DNA of 64,000 nt from contig CM034126.1 in assembly GCA_019914995.1 (NCBI GenBank), forward strand, positions 4,531,001-4,595,000, written 5' to 3'. Shown one piece after another: positions 24,436-37,402 of this stretch. The position numbers were made by a program, and so were the translations under genes. How positions within the stretch are numbered: the first letter of the stretch is position 1; each line of letters begins with the position of its first letter. The notes beneath the pieces were generated by a model, which worked only from the letters and a program-made list of their open reading frames with translations, was not told where the DNA came from and did no database searches. The stretch is from Acanthochlamys bracteata. Lineage: Eukaryota > Streptophyta > Magnoliopsida > Pandanales > Velloziaceae.

Positions 24436-27400
24436 TTACCCGTGCGTTGCAGACTTGAAGTGGTTGTCATCTTGAATAGTATGGCCGACGTCAACATGAT
24501 AATCAATGGCCTGCCTGAAAAATATAAGATAATGAAAATATAAGAAAAGATCACATAATACAGGCAAGAAAGGGCGAATAGCAGAGAAACAAACTTGATG
24601 ACTTGATGTTTTGACCTGGTAATCCCAGTCGTTCAACTACTTCATCAACATGCAACGGGTGTTCAGGATCACTGCCCACGGAGACAAAGTTTCAATTTTA
24701 GAACGATTTGAATCTATAAATCAAACAAGTAATTAGTTGAAACATCACATCCTAAAGGTGCAACAGACAGTAAAAGACTACATACCCTTCCAACTACTGC
24801 AACTAAAGACAATTGAGATTGTACAACATGGGTAGAATTCAGACTACTACACTAGTCATGACTTCATGAAATGATGATAAAATAGAGCTTTTGCAGAATC
24901 GAATAGCAGAAAACATCAAAATTTTGGACTGCTAGGAGAGTAAATGAGATTGGGTATACACTTCAAAACACTGATGGAACAGTGCAAATCCCTGCTCTAA
25001 GCATGAACTGCCGAAATGCGCAAAAATTTTCTAGGGAAAGCCATTGTGATTTGAACTTTATCCAACGTCCCTCTCGATGGTCTGGAGGATCTTCAGCATG
25101 TATCTTTTGGCCCGAAGACCAAAATTCTAGATACATGGATTCATTGAAGCCCATCTAAAATTTGCCAAGACATTAAAAACAATGGATGAAAAAACTCTAG
25201 ATATGTAACATATAGCAAATTGCAGCAGCTATTCACATCTTAACATCCGTAAGTGCTAGAGATCTACTGTGATATCATGACAGCAGCTTCCAAAATCAGT
25301 CAGACTTGGACAGTCTCTGTCCACAAGAATCAATTTTCTTTCTACAATGACGACAATGCCACAAATATCAAAAAGTAACAAACAGAGAACTTACAGACTA
25401 GCTGGTTCCTGGAGACATCCAAAACCATCTTTGTATACGTCACCTGTCTCATTTCAACCTGTTAATGCAGAATACTAGAGCAGAAGGAACAATTCTTGAC
25501 AATCAGTTTCTTCTTGCAGTGAAAATAAGAATCTTGGAGAACAAAATATTGTTTCATCCATAGCTTAATTGGTTGGTGACAGGAGTTTGATATCTTTTAA
25601 AATAATTTCTTGTAGGGTTCTGGACAGTAGAACTTTGAGGAAGTGCTCCAGAGCTGGCTCCGACGGCCTTAGCCATTAAAGCAAGCACATAAAACGCATA
25701 TCAGGTTTTTACCAAATATGTTCTAAGATATTACAAACTTTTAGCAGATTTTAGTTCCCTGTTCCATACCTTAAGCTTAGTATTCTCCAGATGCACCTGA
25801 ATGCAATCGAAGAAATGAAGTGTGACTTCATTAAGATTGACTACAGGCCTGAAAAATGTAGTAAAAGTTTAGTTAACAAGTAAATATATTAATGCAAATT
25901 TATCCAGTCCAAGGATGTCTACAAAGACATAGCCATCAAATGAGGTTTTTTATCAAATGCGAGTCAGGTTGGAGGTGGTACTTACGAATACGAGCACAGG
26001 GAGAGAAAATTACCCCTCCATTGATTTCACATGTAGCAAAGAATAATTAAAGGTCAAATTAAAGGCATCATCTTCCTTGTTCATCCTAAATTTTTACATG
26101 CAAATTAATTCCTTTGATTTGTGAAGACTCCAAGTATATATCTTTAAAAGCTTTAAGTTTACACAGGCGAACTAGCCAGAAAAGAGGTAAGAGACCAGGG
26201 CACATAACTCCACTAATGGCGATGTGGCTATCAATTCTGTCATGATCAGTACATGCATAATAGCACAACCAATATAAGAAGTGGTGTATTGTTTACACTA
26301 ACGAATCCAAACAAAGATAGTAGTATCAAATTTATAAATCAAAGGAAGGTTATTAATTGAAGAACTGCCTATATAGAAACTCATTACATATGCTGACTTA
26401 CTAAAAAGAATGAGATGGACTCTAAGCAAAGAAAAGCTTACTCATTAATTATTATAAACCGTTACAATGGCATGAACCATGGGGATATAGCTTGAGGCCA
26501 CTCTTACTTATGATAATTATACATGCTGTCAATATTTCCAGTAAGAGGTTCCTTTATGAAGCAAGTCGTGCAAAGTTACAATTTTTGAATCAAACTCAGG
26601 AACTCTAACAGGCTTATCAAAAAGAAACTTGTATACAAGCACAACTAATCTCTGCAGCAACAAGATCAGAAGAACACTTTGCATCTTTGTGAAATTGATG
26701 CCAAAGAAACAAGACCTCACACCTTAACAACCACATTCTATGCAAAATCTAGAATGCCAAAAAATATCGAATCACCTAACTGAGAAGGCAACGACATGCT
26801 TGTTTCCCTGAAACCCTTTCAAGCTACCATTAACAACAACTTACATCCCATTCCTTCAAATTAAGTAGAACAATGTAGCATTATAGACCACAATTGACAC
26901 GTAAAAAACAAAGTCAAGATCAATACTTGTAAAAGCCCACTGGACTAGAGCCACTTCATTAGTATCAGATGTTTCGTTTACCCTGGCAACAAATCGAAAT
27001 ATCAGTCAAGAACATCATAAGACAGAGCACAGACATAATCAAGAATTCATTAAACCGACCAGCTATTAATATCAATCCGACCAATCCAATCATCAAGGCT
27101 AATGAAACATCTGCGACCCTTTCCCCTTGATCGTTACTAATCCCAAAAGCCTTACCTTTAGATCAATCAAACAACAAAACAAACTTCTGACTAATTCAAT
27201 TAAGAAAATCAGTATTATAAAGAAAGACCGCAATTAAAGGGAAGAGAAAATTCGTACGTTGGTGGCTTCAACTCCATCGACGGCAAAATTGGATTTATCA
27301 TCATTGGAGTGGTAAGCTTCACTGATCTGCTTCACAATAAGTGGGAATACGCATTGCGGAGCACGGCTCTGAGATAACAAGAAAAGAACACCCACGATTA

Positions 27401-27610
27401 ATTCAACTAAAAGAACACAATTAGAACAACCAATTAAGGATTCTATATTACGGTTTTCTCTTTCTTCGGGAATTACAGAGTTTCAAAGAACACAACTAAA
27501 TCTTAGAGAAGGAAGATTCAGGAGTCTGGGTGGCCGGAGACGGCATGATTCCGCCACCGGAGAACACATGCGGGACCACCGCCGGCACCATCGAACTGGC
27601 TCGACAACAT
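24436..27610 (-). pseudogene. RPA2: replication protein A 32 kDa subunit (RPA2), 5' half broken
   Basis: RPA2 is the middle subunit of the nuclear single-strand DNA-binding trimer. Family segments appear in order on the minus strand: SSQFDG (27600) and GGGIMPSPATQ (27540) in different frames; exon 27368-27258 (PLIVKQISEAY..DDKSNFAVDG); about 27180-27060, where GERVADVSL, DDWIGRIDINSW and the preceding LLGLV need three frames; VNETSDTNEVALVQ (26980); an OB-fold piece VNGSLKGFQGNKHVVAFSV (26776-26840) with TAA at 26841-26843 where a Tyr is expected; PVVNLNEVTLHFF..VHLENTKLK (25770-25852); VQNPTRNY (25620); DVYKDGFGCLQEPASL (25400-25440); the winged-helix part EHPLHVDEVVERLGLPG (24630) and AIDYHVDVGH..DDNHFKSA (24436-24512). 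Exon 1 also ends AAG-AT where a GT donor is expected. The later exons look clean, so decay may be recent. Confidence 0.65.
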
Positions 27611-28058
27611 TGTTTCCCGCGGGGAAGAAAACCCTAATAACCCTAAAAATTTATCGGAGAGCTGAATTGGAAATTGGAACAAGAACAGGGAGTCGAGCTG
27701 GGAGAGAGAATTGGGAAGCGAAAAGAATTAATTTGGAGGGTTTTTTATGGCGGTAAAGATTTGGGATTTCCCGCCAAAATGAGTTTTCTCTTTTTTATTT
27801 CGACCGGGAAAAACTTCTTTTGTAATCGTTTCCTTTTTCTGGAATCCTTTCCTTTCTTATGTCTGTATATCCGATTATCTCCTTGGTTTGCAAAGTAAAT
27901 CGATTCGCTCTGCATGAAACGACGATTCCAACAAGACTACCAGAAGAGTTACCCAGAAAAAGGGTCGTTTGAGATTGGTAAAAATAAAAAAATAGAAAAA
28001 AGCTTTAATAAGGTTTTTGGAAAAACAAATTTACTTTTTTATTTAAAAATAATTAATA

Positions 28059-28096
<38 letters not shown>

Positions 28097-28651
28097 ATGA
28101 TGTTTAATTATTTATAGTTTTTAAATTTTTTAAAAATTAACTTTAAAAGTTATTTTGTGAAGATAGTGAGTGTTTATTTACATTGGGAGTAAAACGCCCC
28201 ACTAAACATCCACGAACTACCAAGGCTACGAAGCTGCATGACAATCGACTCTTCGCCTTCATCATGCGTATATGATATTAATCACCAAATTTTTTCCTCT
28301 TTTTAATTTTTATTGTAAAACATGCTGTTTTTTTGTTTTTTGACTATATATATCATTGATTGTTAAGACACTAGGCGTCTCCAAGTGATTCATTACAAAA
28401 TCTTAAACATTAGATTATGATTTCAAGAACTAAAAGGGGGTAAAAACTAACAAAAAGCAATTCACATTTCATAAACCCCAGAAAGGTTAATTCAAAAATC
28501 TTTTTGCTCATTGAAAAAGAAAACAAGTACTACTGTACTAGTGCATCCAGTTGATATCCACACTGCAGGAATTATTGAAACATTTTAACTCCTTCCTCAA
28601 AAAGAATACGACCGCGGGAAAGTTAAAAAAGAATCACACCCCGCCTTGTGC
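27611..28651. other. intergenic between RPA2 and ATP synthase gamma
   Basis: Includes a TA/poly-T tract at about 28056-28096. No gene seen. The 3' untranslated region of the gamma subunit gene must begin within the right end. Confidence 0.6.
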
Positions 28652-31294
28652 CTAACCAGTGAGAGCTGATGCTCCTGATATAATCTCTATGAGCTCTGTA
28701 GTGATTGATGCTTGACGAGTCCTGTTAACAAAGTTGGCAAATGTGCAGTTATGTAATAGTGAAATCAGAAAAAACACTCTAGAACAGTCATACATGAGGT
28801 AACTCGAGAAAATCACATTTACAAGCATTTAGTTGGTAAAGGTTGACGAAGTACATAAACCAGTGAGATTAAAGCTAGCATCAAGCTTAGAATACAACCT
28901 AGAAGCTGCTGTCTTTTTTTTTTTATAATTATAATTTTTAATTATTACTCACCAGTGTCCAATTTCAACAACCAAATAATACCTTTGAAATGATAAAAAA
29001 ATTGTAATTGCACCGGAGAATGAAAATACTTTCGAAAAGATAAAAAAATGGAATTGCACCGGAGAAGAAACAGTGGAATAAACATAGTGTGCTCGGACGG
29101 TAATGATGAGAGATAGAGAGAGACCTGTTGTAAGTAAGAGTGAGACGATCAAGCATTTCTCCAGCATTCCTGCTAGAGCTATCCATGGCAGACATACGTG
29201 CTCCCAGTTCACTGCATGCATTCTCCAGAACTGCATTGAATAGTACCTGCATTCAACAGAGATCAGTTATTATAACATAGTCATCAAACCAGTAAGATCA
29301 GGTCAGTCAGAAACAAAATCCAAATATACCATGAGTGAGGGATTGGATGATCAATTCATCTAAAAAACTGAATAAAATAGTGGTCCAGCAGTACTTACAC
29401 AAGAAAACTGGAACTCTGCGAGATTCTGAAGAACTTCAGCTTTTGTCTCACCTCCTTCTATTTCATATGAATCCAAATCACCAAGCTTTCCCCCAGATTC
29501 TGATTCCCGCTCCACCACCTGATAACATAGTATAAGAGTGGCTTCCAACTTTATTCGCCATCACTCAAATCATTGTCAAAACTCAAATGCAAAACTATTT
29601 CATATTTTAAGTACCTCAGGGGAGAAAATAGTTGATACTGTCGGCAGAAACGAGACAACAGAATGGAACTTGTTGAATACAATCCTCAATGCATCAAATT
29701 CAACATTCTTTAAGATGTCATCTGCAAGGACAGCAACCTGAAACTCCCAATGAAATTTATCAGTATAAAAGAAAAAATCGAAAACAAAAAACTATTTGAG
29801 ATAAGGCCACCTATAGCGTTAATTCAAGCTTTACAGCATATCTTGTCAGTAGCACCGCATAACAGTGCTTTAATTGATGACATACGTGCAGCCTGGCTTC
29901 CTATCCCACCCATGCTCATCTCACATTCACTGGCTCACTAAATTATGTCAACAGAAAAGGAAATGGACAGACAGAGCAGTCTCTTAGAAGCATGCGGACT
30001 GTGCTGTCTAAATACCTAGCAGAAGTTTCTCAATCCTTGCTTTAACTATTGTATTTCAACTCTAATTTATTCTCAGACAAGAACTGCTAAGATATATAGG
30101 AGGCAGTGGAACATTCTTGAGAAGATACAAAAAGAAGCACATAAGAAAGTGAACGAATATGACCCTTAGCGATAGTCTTTCTGTTGTTTCCTTTTTCCAT
30201 CTCATAGAACTTAATCTATACCAATTAACACTATCTCTTAAATATCAAAAAAAAAATGTTTGGCACTCAATTGATCGCTCAGACTCCTTCAACCAACTGT
30301 GACAACCTAACAAATTCTAGAATATCCTCAGAAATGAGCACACCTGCGTATAATTCAAAGGGTTTTTCTGCAACTCAGATATAGTTATCTCAATATTTTT
30401 CTTGGAGTCACGCACCAGCTGAACCTTTCCTTTCTCTCCCAACACCACATACTTAGCTTCCGCTTCTGGACCTGATTTCAATAATTAGGTTAATACCAGA
30501 ACCTCAAATTAAAGACAGAGTTACAAACCAAATCTTGTTACAAGATACTACCAGAAGCCAACTTGTGAAGGGCCTTGCTGACTTTGACAGATGTAGAGTT
30601 GATACCCCCACAAAGACCTTTGTCAGATGAAACGGTCACGATGACATTCTTCTTTACATCCACACCTGACGTAATCAGAGGGAGTAAGCATGTGGAGATC
30701 AACGTTGTTTTTGGTAACCCCAAATGTAAAAAGTTGAACCATGATACATAGTATACATTTCCTCAGATAAATTGCCTCCAGACATTTACAAGCCATCTTA
30801 TTTAATATTTGAAGATGTTCACTAAAGATTCCAAGTATGTAAGTATATGTTAAAAATAGCTCTCTGCAGTAAGAACCAATCTGTAGTTTCTAAAATACAC
30901 ATCATCATAATGGTGAATCACTTGACGTTCACACAAACAGCCTACTTAATGATGCAAAGGACTTGAAGCATAACTACAATTTATTATTATACTAAAACAG
31001 CTTCTTTCCTCCTTGGCTTTGCATCTCATGACATTTCATAGCATCTATCATAAACGCCAAGGCAAATAGAGTTTCTTAATTCCATAGGTCATCTAAATAG
31101 GAAATCAATTTTCACGGGAGATATTAACATTAGTGCCGTGTTTCATCATAGCACCTTGCCTTAAAAGTTTATTCCAGTATATTACACGATGGGAATAGTC
31201 AATAACTTGTGCAGTAGATACTTGAGTCCCCTCTGTATAAGCTTTCAGCAGGAATTAATAAGAACGTATGTGTATCTATCTATCTATCTATCTA

Positions 31295-31346
<52 letters not shown>

Positions 31347-32371
31347 GCAACAACTAGGATGTACTTGGGCCGTCTCCAAGTAGTGCAACAAAAGGCTGCC
31401 AGAGTCCACGAGAATTTTCAGTTCTAGTTTGAACAGCGCGCAACTTTGATGCTGCAACCATCTTCATTGCCTTTGTGATCTTTTGGATATTCTTAACACT
31501 TTTCATCCGGTTCCTGACTGCGTCAAATATATTCCATGAGAAATTACACCACGATATAAAGCCAAATTAAAATGCAAATTAATGTTCATAAGAAAATAGG
31601 TCAGAAACAATGGTCCTTTACCTATTTGAGTTGAGACCGAACGTGCACCTAATGGGGCCAATTCTCTGGTGGTTCAAGCACAAAGTCAGTAGCTACTTTA
31701 ATAAACAAAAGTTACTCAACACAAGCAAGACAAATAGATAAGTTGCAAGGCAATCATTAACTAACAGGATAAATAGAATGCATTATACACCATCTAATCT
31801 ACACCAAAATGCATTCGCAATCAACAGAAAACATGTACAAATTGTTCAAAGGGGAACAAAGGAAGCTGTAAATTCAATTATTTACATTTACACTAAAACT
31901 ATTCACACAGCTATAGTACCATATAATGCATATGATTATGATATATATAGATGTATCATGTATGTCTATTGTTATATTGAACTTAAACAGGTTTTTTTAT
32001 CTGATCTGAACTCAACAACTTCGGTTAACATGTTTGTTTACGTTCCCATCAATATAATAACAGATCGAGTAATATCATACCACCTAACTGATTTCTAATG
32101 AAACGCTCAGGCTAACAAATTTCTTCACGCACAATACACGATAATAAGAAGCACATTCAGCAACCTGATCCTAAAATTAGTGAAGTTCCATTCCAGCCAC
32201 AATTAATATCAACAAGCTAAATTTAAATCGCGAAAGCAAAAGATCAAAACAAAGTCTAGGGGAAGGAATCAAGATTTACTCGGGGGTGATCGCAGCGGAG
32301 CGGGAAGCAATGGAAAGAGATGAGTAGCGGAGGAATCTACTCCCCTCGCGCCTTAACGCCGCCATAGCCAT
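28652..32371 (-). CDS. ATPC: ATP synthase gamma subunit, mitochondrial
   Basis: This is the rotating central stalk of mitochondrial F1, linking c-ring rotation to ATP synthesis. Nine exons in consistent phase: 32371-32280, 31665-31622, 31517-31365, 30665-30552, 30471-30344, 29737-29615, 29518-29399, 29246-29125, 28721-28652; 321 aa, close to the Arabidopsis protein (about 325). The N-terminus [18 protein letters not shown] is Arg/Ser-rich without acids, like a mitochondrial presequence. Signatures: [20 protein letters not shown] (N-terminal helix), [12 protein letters not shown] (gamma family signature), and the C-terminal helix [17 protein letters not shown] with EIISGASAL at the end. The plastid paralogue carries a redox Cys insert that is absent here. 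The start was chosen because it gives the presequence and follows the first in-frame Met at the exon border. Confidence 0.93.
31273..31342. repeat. compound (TATC)n(TA)n microsatellite in an ATPC intron
   Basis: About six TATC units run directly into about 22 TA units, ending 22 bp from the exon-3 donor (31365 on the minus strand). The repeat therefore sits at the start of intron 3. Confidence 0.9.
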
Positions 32372-32645
32372 TCTGAAAATGAGCCCTAAAAATTGATCGG
32401 TCGGAGGCCGGAAACAATCGCGCTCAAGAACGAGGGAATTGAAGCAGCTTATAATTATTATATGTTTTCTCGTTGATGGCTCTCTCTCTTTTGAAGAATT
32501 TGCAAATACCACCCCCTTAACAGTAAGTTCGTAAAGTAAGTCCACATACCGAGAGGCTTGGTCAGGTCTGCTTTAATAGGCCTATGTCTGTTCGGCCTAG
32601 TCGGGAACATCCAGCCCGCTGAAACTACTGCTTACAACAAGCTCC

Positions 32646-32868
32646 GGTCGTGTTTACTAACTAGCTAAATTGGAGTTTGGAAAATTTTAAACATCATTTA
32701 AAAATGTTTAAATATTTAATAAAAAATAAATTTTTATATTAATTTTATATTAATAGTAAGTTTTTAAATTAAATTTTGATAAAAAAAATTTATTTTAAAA
32801 TATTTTATTTATTTTATATTAAAAGTAAGTTTGAAAAAAATAAAATTTAAACTGTTAATAAACACGCC
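32646..32868. mobile_element. MITE-like element with GGYCGTGTTTA termini
   Basis: A 223-bp AT-rich block whose ends are inverted: GGTCGTGTTTACTAAC at the left and the reverse complement GGCGTGTTTATTAAC at the right. No coding potential. The target duplication is unclear. It sits upstream of both ATPC (minus) and XTH (plus), in the 32372-33437 spacer, where I see no other gene. Confidence 0.6.
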
Positions 32869-33370
32869 GCAATATTTCATATCACTGTTATCCAAAAAAT
32901 TTTATTAAAAAAGAAAACAGCGTTATGGACAATATCTTCTTGGGCCAGTTGGGTCATTACATGCTTTCAAAAAATAGAAATATATTTAACAACCAATATA
33001 TAAGTACATACACTAACTATGCTTAGTGCTAGTTTACACAGTTGAAAAGTTATTCAGCTTGAATTGCTTCCCATGTGATTTAGCTTAAGCACTGACTCTT
33101 CTGAAAGAGTTTGGTGGAAACAAAAGCATACAGTGGCTCATATTATTGATTTCTTAAATATAGTTATAAAAGACGCTTCTCTTTGTTTTCTTTTGTTACC
33201 AAATATAAAATTCCCTAAGCAGTAAGAAGTATATTATTCTATTTATATAATAGTGGAAGCCAGCCCATGGATTCTCTCATCGCAAACTTTTCTGGTTGCC
33301 TTTCTGCGTAACTCAATCCCAGCTTTTGTAATATTACTAATTTTGTGTGCGAAATCATTGAAGCGACCCC

Positions 33371-33378
33371 ATAAATAG
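33371..33378 (+). promoter_or_regulatory. probable TATA box of the XTH gene
   Basis: ATAAATAG, 60 bp upstream of the ATG, preceded by CCCC. A second TATA-like stretch (CTATTTATATAAT) lies at about 33239. The nearer one fits a short leader better. Confidence 0.5.
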
Positions 33379-33437
33379 TATCGACTTCCGCTGATCATCT
33401 CTGTGTTCTAAGAACTCCCACTACTGTCACTCTCAGA

Positions 33438-34829
33438 ATGGCTTCAGATAATAAGCTTCTCTTCTGCTTCTGTTTAATGACCATGTTCTCTTTGGCAAGC
33501 TCAACAAACTTCACTGACCTCTTTCAGGCTTACTGGAGCGCCGATCATATAACAGAAGATGAAAATGAGCCCATGGCAATGAAACTTTCGCTTGATAATT
33601 CATCAGGTATGTATATGAAATTGGTTAGCTTCTGTGTAACTACGTGAAGCACTAATGTATTGTTCATTGAATTGATTGCTGAAAATCAATAATAGGGTGC
33701 GGGTTCGGATCGAAAAAGAAGTATTTGTTTGGGCAAGCTAGTTTGCAGATAAAACTTGTACCTGGCGATTCTGCAGGAGTTGTTACTGCATTCTATGTGA
33801 GTTTCTTTCTACAGCAATTGGTCTTGATTAACTGTAGTGTGCAAAATACACGATCTACCTGTTTTTTTTTAGCAATGAAAATACTATGATTAGTTTCTTT
33901 TGCTGTGTTCTCAAGGTTTCTTCATGTTAATTTGAATTTGTATTGGAGGGAAAGCAGCGTGAGCTTAAGAGAACTAAAATTCAATGGACTTTATCTCCAC
34001 TGTTGTCATATATCCAAACAAACGGGGCGCGACAATTTGTGCTGGCATTGTCCCCTCAAATTAAAAACTAGCTTTTACTCGAGAGAGAACATTCGCGGAT
34101 CAGAACTCCTGACTCATATTATCGATCTTGTTTCTGTTAGTTTTGATTGTTCGTACTGTATCAGATGTCGTCCGATGGGTCGAACCACAACGAGCTGGAC
34201 TTCGAGTTCCTTGGTAACGTCTCCGGTGAACCTTACATTGTTCAAACCAACATCTATATCAACGGTACCGGTGATAGAGAACAAAGGCATTCACTCTGGT
34301 TCGATCCAACGGCTGACTTCCACACGTACTCCATGTTATGGAACCGTCAAATGATAAGGTACGTAAATGTCACACACAAAACGAAAACGGCCTTGACGAA
34401 TAGCATCACCAGCAGACTTGTTTTTGCAGATTCTTGATAGACGGGATACCAATCCGTGTGCTTGGAAATTCCGAGACTAAAGGCATTTCTTACCCAAAAA
34501 ACCAAGCCGTGGGTGTGTATGGCTCCATATGGAATGCCGATGACTGGGCAACGCAAGGTGGCCTTGTGAAGACCAACTGGAGTCACGCACCTTTTGTGTC
34601 TACGTTCCGTTCTTTTGCCATCGACGCTTGTGAGTTTGCTCCTGAAGATGATGTGGCCACTGGCAAGTGTAGCATCTCCAGGGCGTACTGGTGGGACGCT
34701 CCGAAGATGAACGGACTTAGTCCTCATGAACGCCGGCAACTCAAGTGGGTTCGTTCCAAGCACTTGGTGTATGATTATTGTAAGGATAGTGCCAGGTTCA
34801 CCCAGCTCCCCAAGGAATGTTTGGCTTGA
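33438..34829 (+). CDS. XTH: xyloglucan endotransglucosylase/hydrolase (XTH, GH16)
   Basis: It cuts and rejoins xyloglucan chains in the cell wall. Four exons: 33438-33606, 33696-33796, 34165-34358, 34430-34829 (287 aa, normal for the family). Residues 1-22 form a signal peptide ([14 protein letters not shown]). The catalytic motif is [11 protein letters not shown] at about 98-108, with nucleophile Glu100 and acid/base Glu104 present. The usual Asp after the His is Asn, as in the XTH1/2/3/11-type subgroup. NVSG directly after it is the conserved N-glycosylation site. The XTH C-terminal region is complete, with its four Cys (CEFAP..GKC and YDYC..KEC). Its 3' end converges on DWF1 with about 160 bp between stop codons. 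Confidence 0.93.
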
Positions 34830-34988
34830 AATGTATTATGCATTTGTGTATGAATAGAAATTTAAGTTTCCCTTATTCTGATATTCGGAATATTAGAATG
34901 GATGCAGTTGCTCATCACCATTGTCCAAAATTTAACTACAATTACAACAATTTTTCTACTAAAGTCAGCTTCGGTAACTAGTTAGCTC

Positions 34989-36753
34989 TCAGTTATTCTC
35001 AGCACAGGGCAGTTCAGCAACAGCAGCTTCAGCTCCTTGTACTTCCTCCTCAGTCTTCTTCCCCTTCCTGCTCTTATAATAAACGTCCATGAACGTTCCG
35101 ACTGCGCCATACTTGCGCCGGCAGCTGTGATACAACTCGCCATCGAACATCCGCCAGAAGTTTTTTTCAGACAGCTCCGAAACAGCATACTGCGGCTGAA
35201 AACCGTTGTTCTGTATCAACCATTCTTCCATTCGACGCACCGCTTCTGCTCCGTCGAACTCTTCGCCTCGAAGGACAGGGCCTGGAGCGTAATAGAGACC
35301 GATGTCGGTGAACATTTGCGAGTAGCTCGTGTCGCCTTGTCGTTGGTGGTGCTCGAAGCCTGGTTCTGGATAAATCATAGTCTTCACTGGAAGCTTGAAC
35401 ATTCTGTGCGGGCATAACCAGATTGGATATACCTGAGAAGAAAATACAGAAATTTATTGCAATGCCTTTGATCAGTTTTAAAGTTCAGTTTCTCAGATAT
35501 ATTACCTCGATCTCGCGGTGAAGGAATTCGAGAGCATCGGCGACACGGTGAAGAGGCACAAGCATGTCCTGAATAACATGCATGTCATGGTAATACTTCC
35601 TGATAGCTTCCCCTTGTGTGATCTTCATTAATGAAATCTTCGGCGGCATAGCCCAACCAAGTAGCCACCTGAACCACCACCAATCGGCGAACGGTAATAT
35701 CAATTTCATCTCCCAAAACAAAGACCTTGTGTGCCTGTGGTAGTACTCCCTCGTAGGTATGTACTCCACAAACTCTCCCTTCTCCAATGCCGTCGATGCG
35801 TGCTGGTAAAACCATGGCTTGAACCACCATCCTATCCTATTGATCACATTACCTTTCTTCCTTGCTTCTTCTTTAGATGCATAGTTTCCGGTCATGAAAA
35901 CGCCTTCCGTCGGCGTGAAGATGAAGGACTCAACAAAGTCAGGGATTTTCTTTTTCTCATTATGTCTCGGCGCAAATGTATCAGTATAAGCCTGAGAAAG
36001 TTCCGGTAGAGTTCCGCGCACAGGCGTGTATGTTAATTTCATGTACTCCTTCACTTGAACAAGCTTGATCTCTGCAGAAACAAGTAGCCCAAGAGTCCCT
36101 TGTGACCACGGTATAGCATAGAAGAGATCAGAGTACTCGTTATCTTTCGTCGCTCTAACAACTCTTCCGTCGGCGAGAACAACTTCAAACGAAACGACAG
36201 TATCAGTAAAGAGGCCGTAAATATGCGAAGTACCTTCGATTCCGTACCCGTTAATAAGTCCACCGACGGTGAGTTCATCAAGTTCCGCAACAACAGCAAT
36301 AGCAAGGTTCATCGGAAGAGTTACTCTAGTAAGCTGACCCATTGTAACCAACGGTTCAACTCTGGCAACCATGCGTTGCCGATCGATCTCCAGAATGTTG
36401 TTGAAAGCCGAAAGATCGACTTCAAAGTGCCGAACACGTTTATAATCGACGTTACGCATACCGACGGCGATATACGGTTTCCGAGCAGTGCAGACGAGGC
36501 GCCCGTCTTTCTTAGCGTTACGTTGTTCTAAGCGGAGAACGACTTTCCGAACATTCTGCAAGTGTTCCCATTGCCTGCGGTTGTAGGGTTTTGCGGCGGC
36601 TTGGAGTTCGGAGATATAGGAGATGAAGTAGATGATGGAGGAGACAGGGAGAACGATGAAGATGATTATTATCCAACGGAACTGGACCAAGTAGTCTACT
36701 AACATCTTCTTCCTCTTTGGTTTAACACCTTGCGATTGTTCATTTTGGGACAT
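34989..36753 (-). CDS. DWF1: delta(24)-sterol reductase DWARF1/DIMINUTO
   Basis: It converts 24-methylenecholesterol to campesterol, the entry to brassinosteroid synthesis, in the ER membrane. Two exons, 36753-35506 and 35432-34989, joined GAG|GTA (HREIE-VYPIW), 563 aa against about 561 in Arabidopsis. The start is MSQNEQ, since an upstream in-frame Met lies outside the conserved N-terminus. One membrane helix lies at about 26-45 (WIIIIFIVLPVSSIIYFISY). The FAD-binding PCMH-type domain includes TVGGLINGYGIEGTSHIYGL and DNEYSDLFYAIPWSQGTLGL. EYIPTREYYHRHTRSLFWE and PEPGFE..RQGDT are conserved DWF1 blocks. The C-terminal FWRMFDGELYHSCRRKYGA corresponds to the calmodulin-binding region described in Arabidopsis. 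All reading is uninterrupted. Confidence 0.95.
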
Positions 36754-37402
36754 TGTTAAGCAGATCAATGTTAGCGGAAAATTTTGATGCAGAGTGAAGA
36801 ATTAAGGGATCATTGTTGAGCTTCTTAAACTAAAAGCTACATGGTAATTAAGATCTCATGCAACTATTGTGAAGTTAATTGTGATCATCTAAGAAACATG
36901 ACCAACTCATGTAAAAACAGTTCGTGTTGACCCTTAAAATCAAAATGCTCATAAGATGAACTCTAGCTACTTGAAGCAGTTGAAATTAGATGGTGTCGCC
37001 GTTAAGTGCCAAAACACATTTTTGTGAAATTTAATTTTTAGATAGCTCTCGAATATGTGAAAACATTAATGTTCTGATTTTTGCTTTCTTTTTCTGTTTC
37101 TAGGAAGGTTGGATTTTTAACTCAAGTATAAGTTTTTACTAGCTTGACGTTACAACACATAAATCGTTTTATTTTTAAGACAAATAGCAAGTTTTTTTTA
37201 GAAAGTGATTTTCTAAGTATTGTTTAAATTAGTGATTTTTAAAATAAATTATAAAATAGTGAAATTAAAAAAAATTTCGAATACAAAAGATACAACAAAA
37301 ATGAAATTACACACCGTATGGATGATAGGAAGCATTATTTACCTTTAAAATGGTGAATATAATCTATTGGTTTCATCTATCAATTAATGTGTATTCATTT
37401 AA

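Noticed and set aside
33905-34354. 149-aa plus-strand ORF in the XTH gene
   Set aside because: Spans intron 2 and reads exon 3 in the wrong frame; XTH exons explain the region.
35037-36531. Plus-strand ORFs across DWF1
   Set aside because: Antisense shadows of a clearly conserved coding exon.
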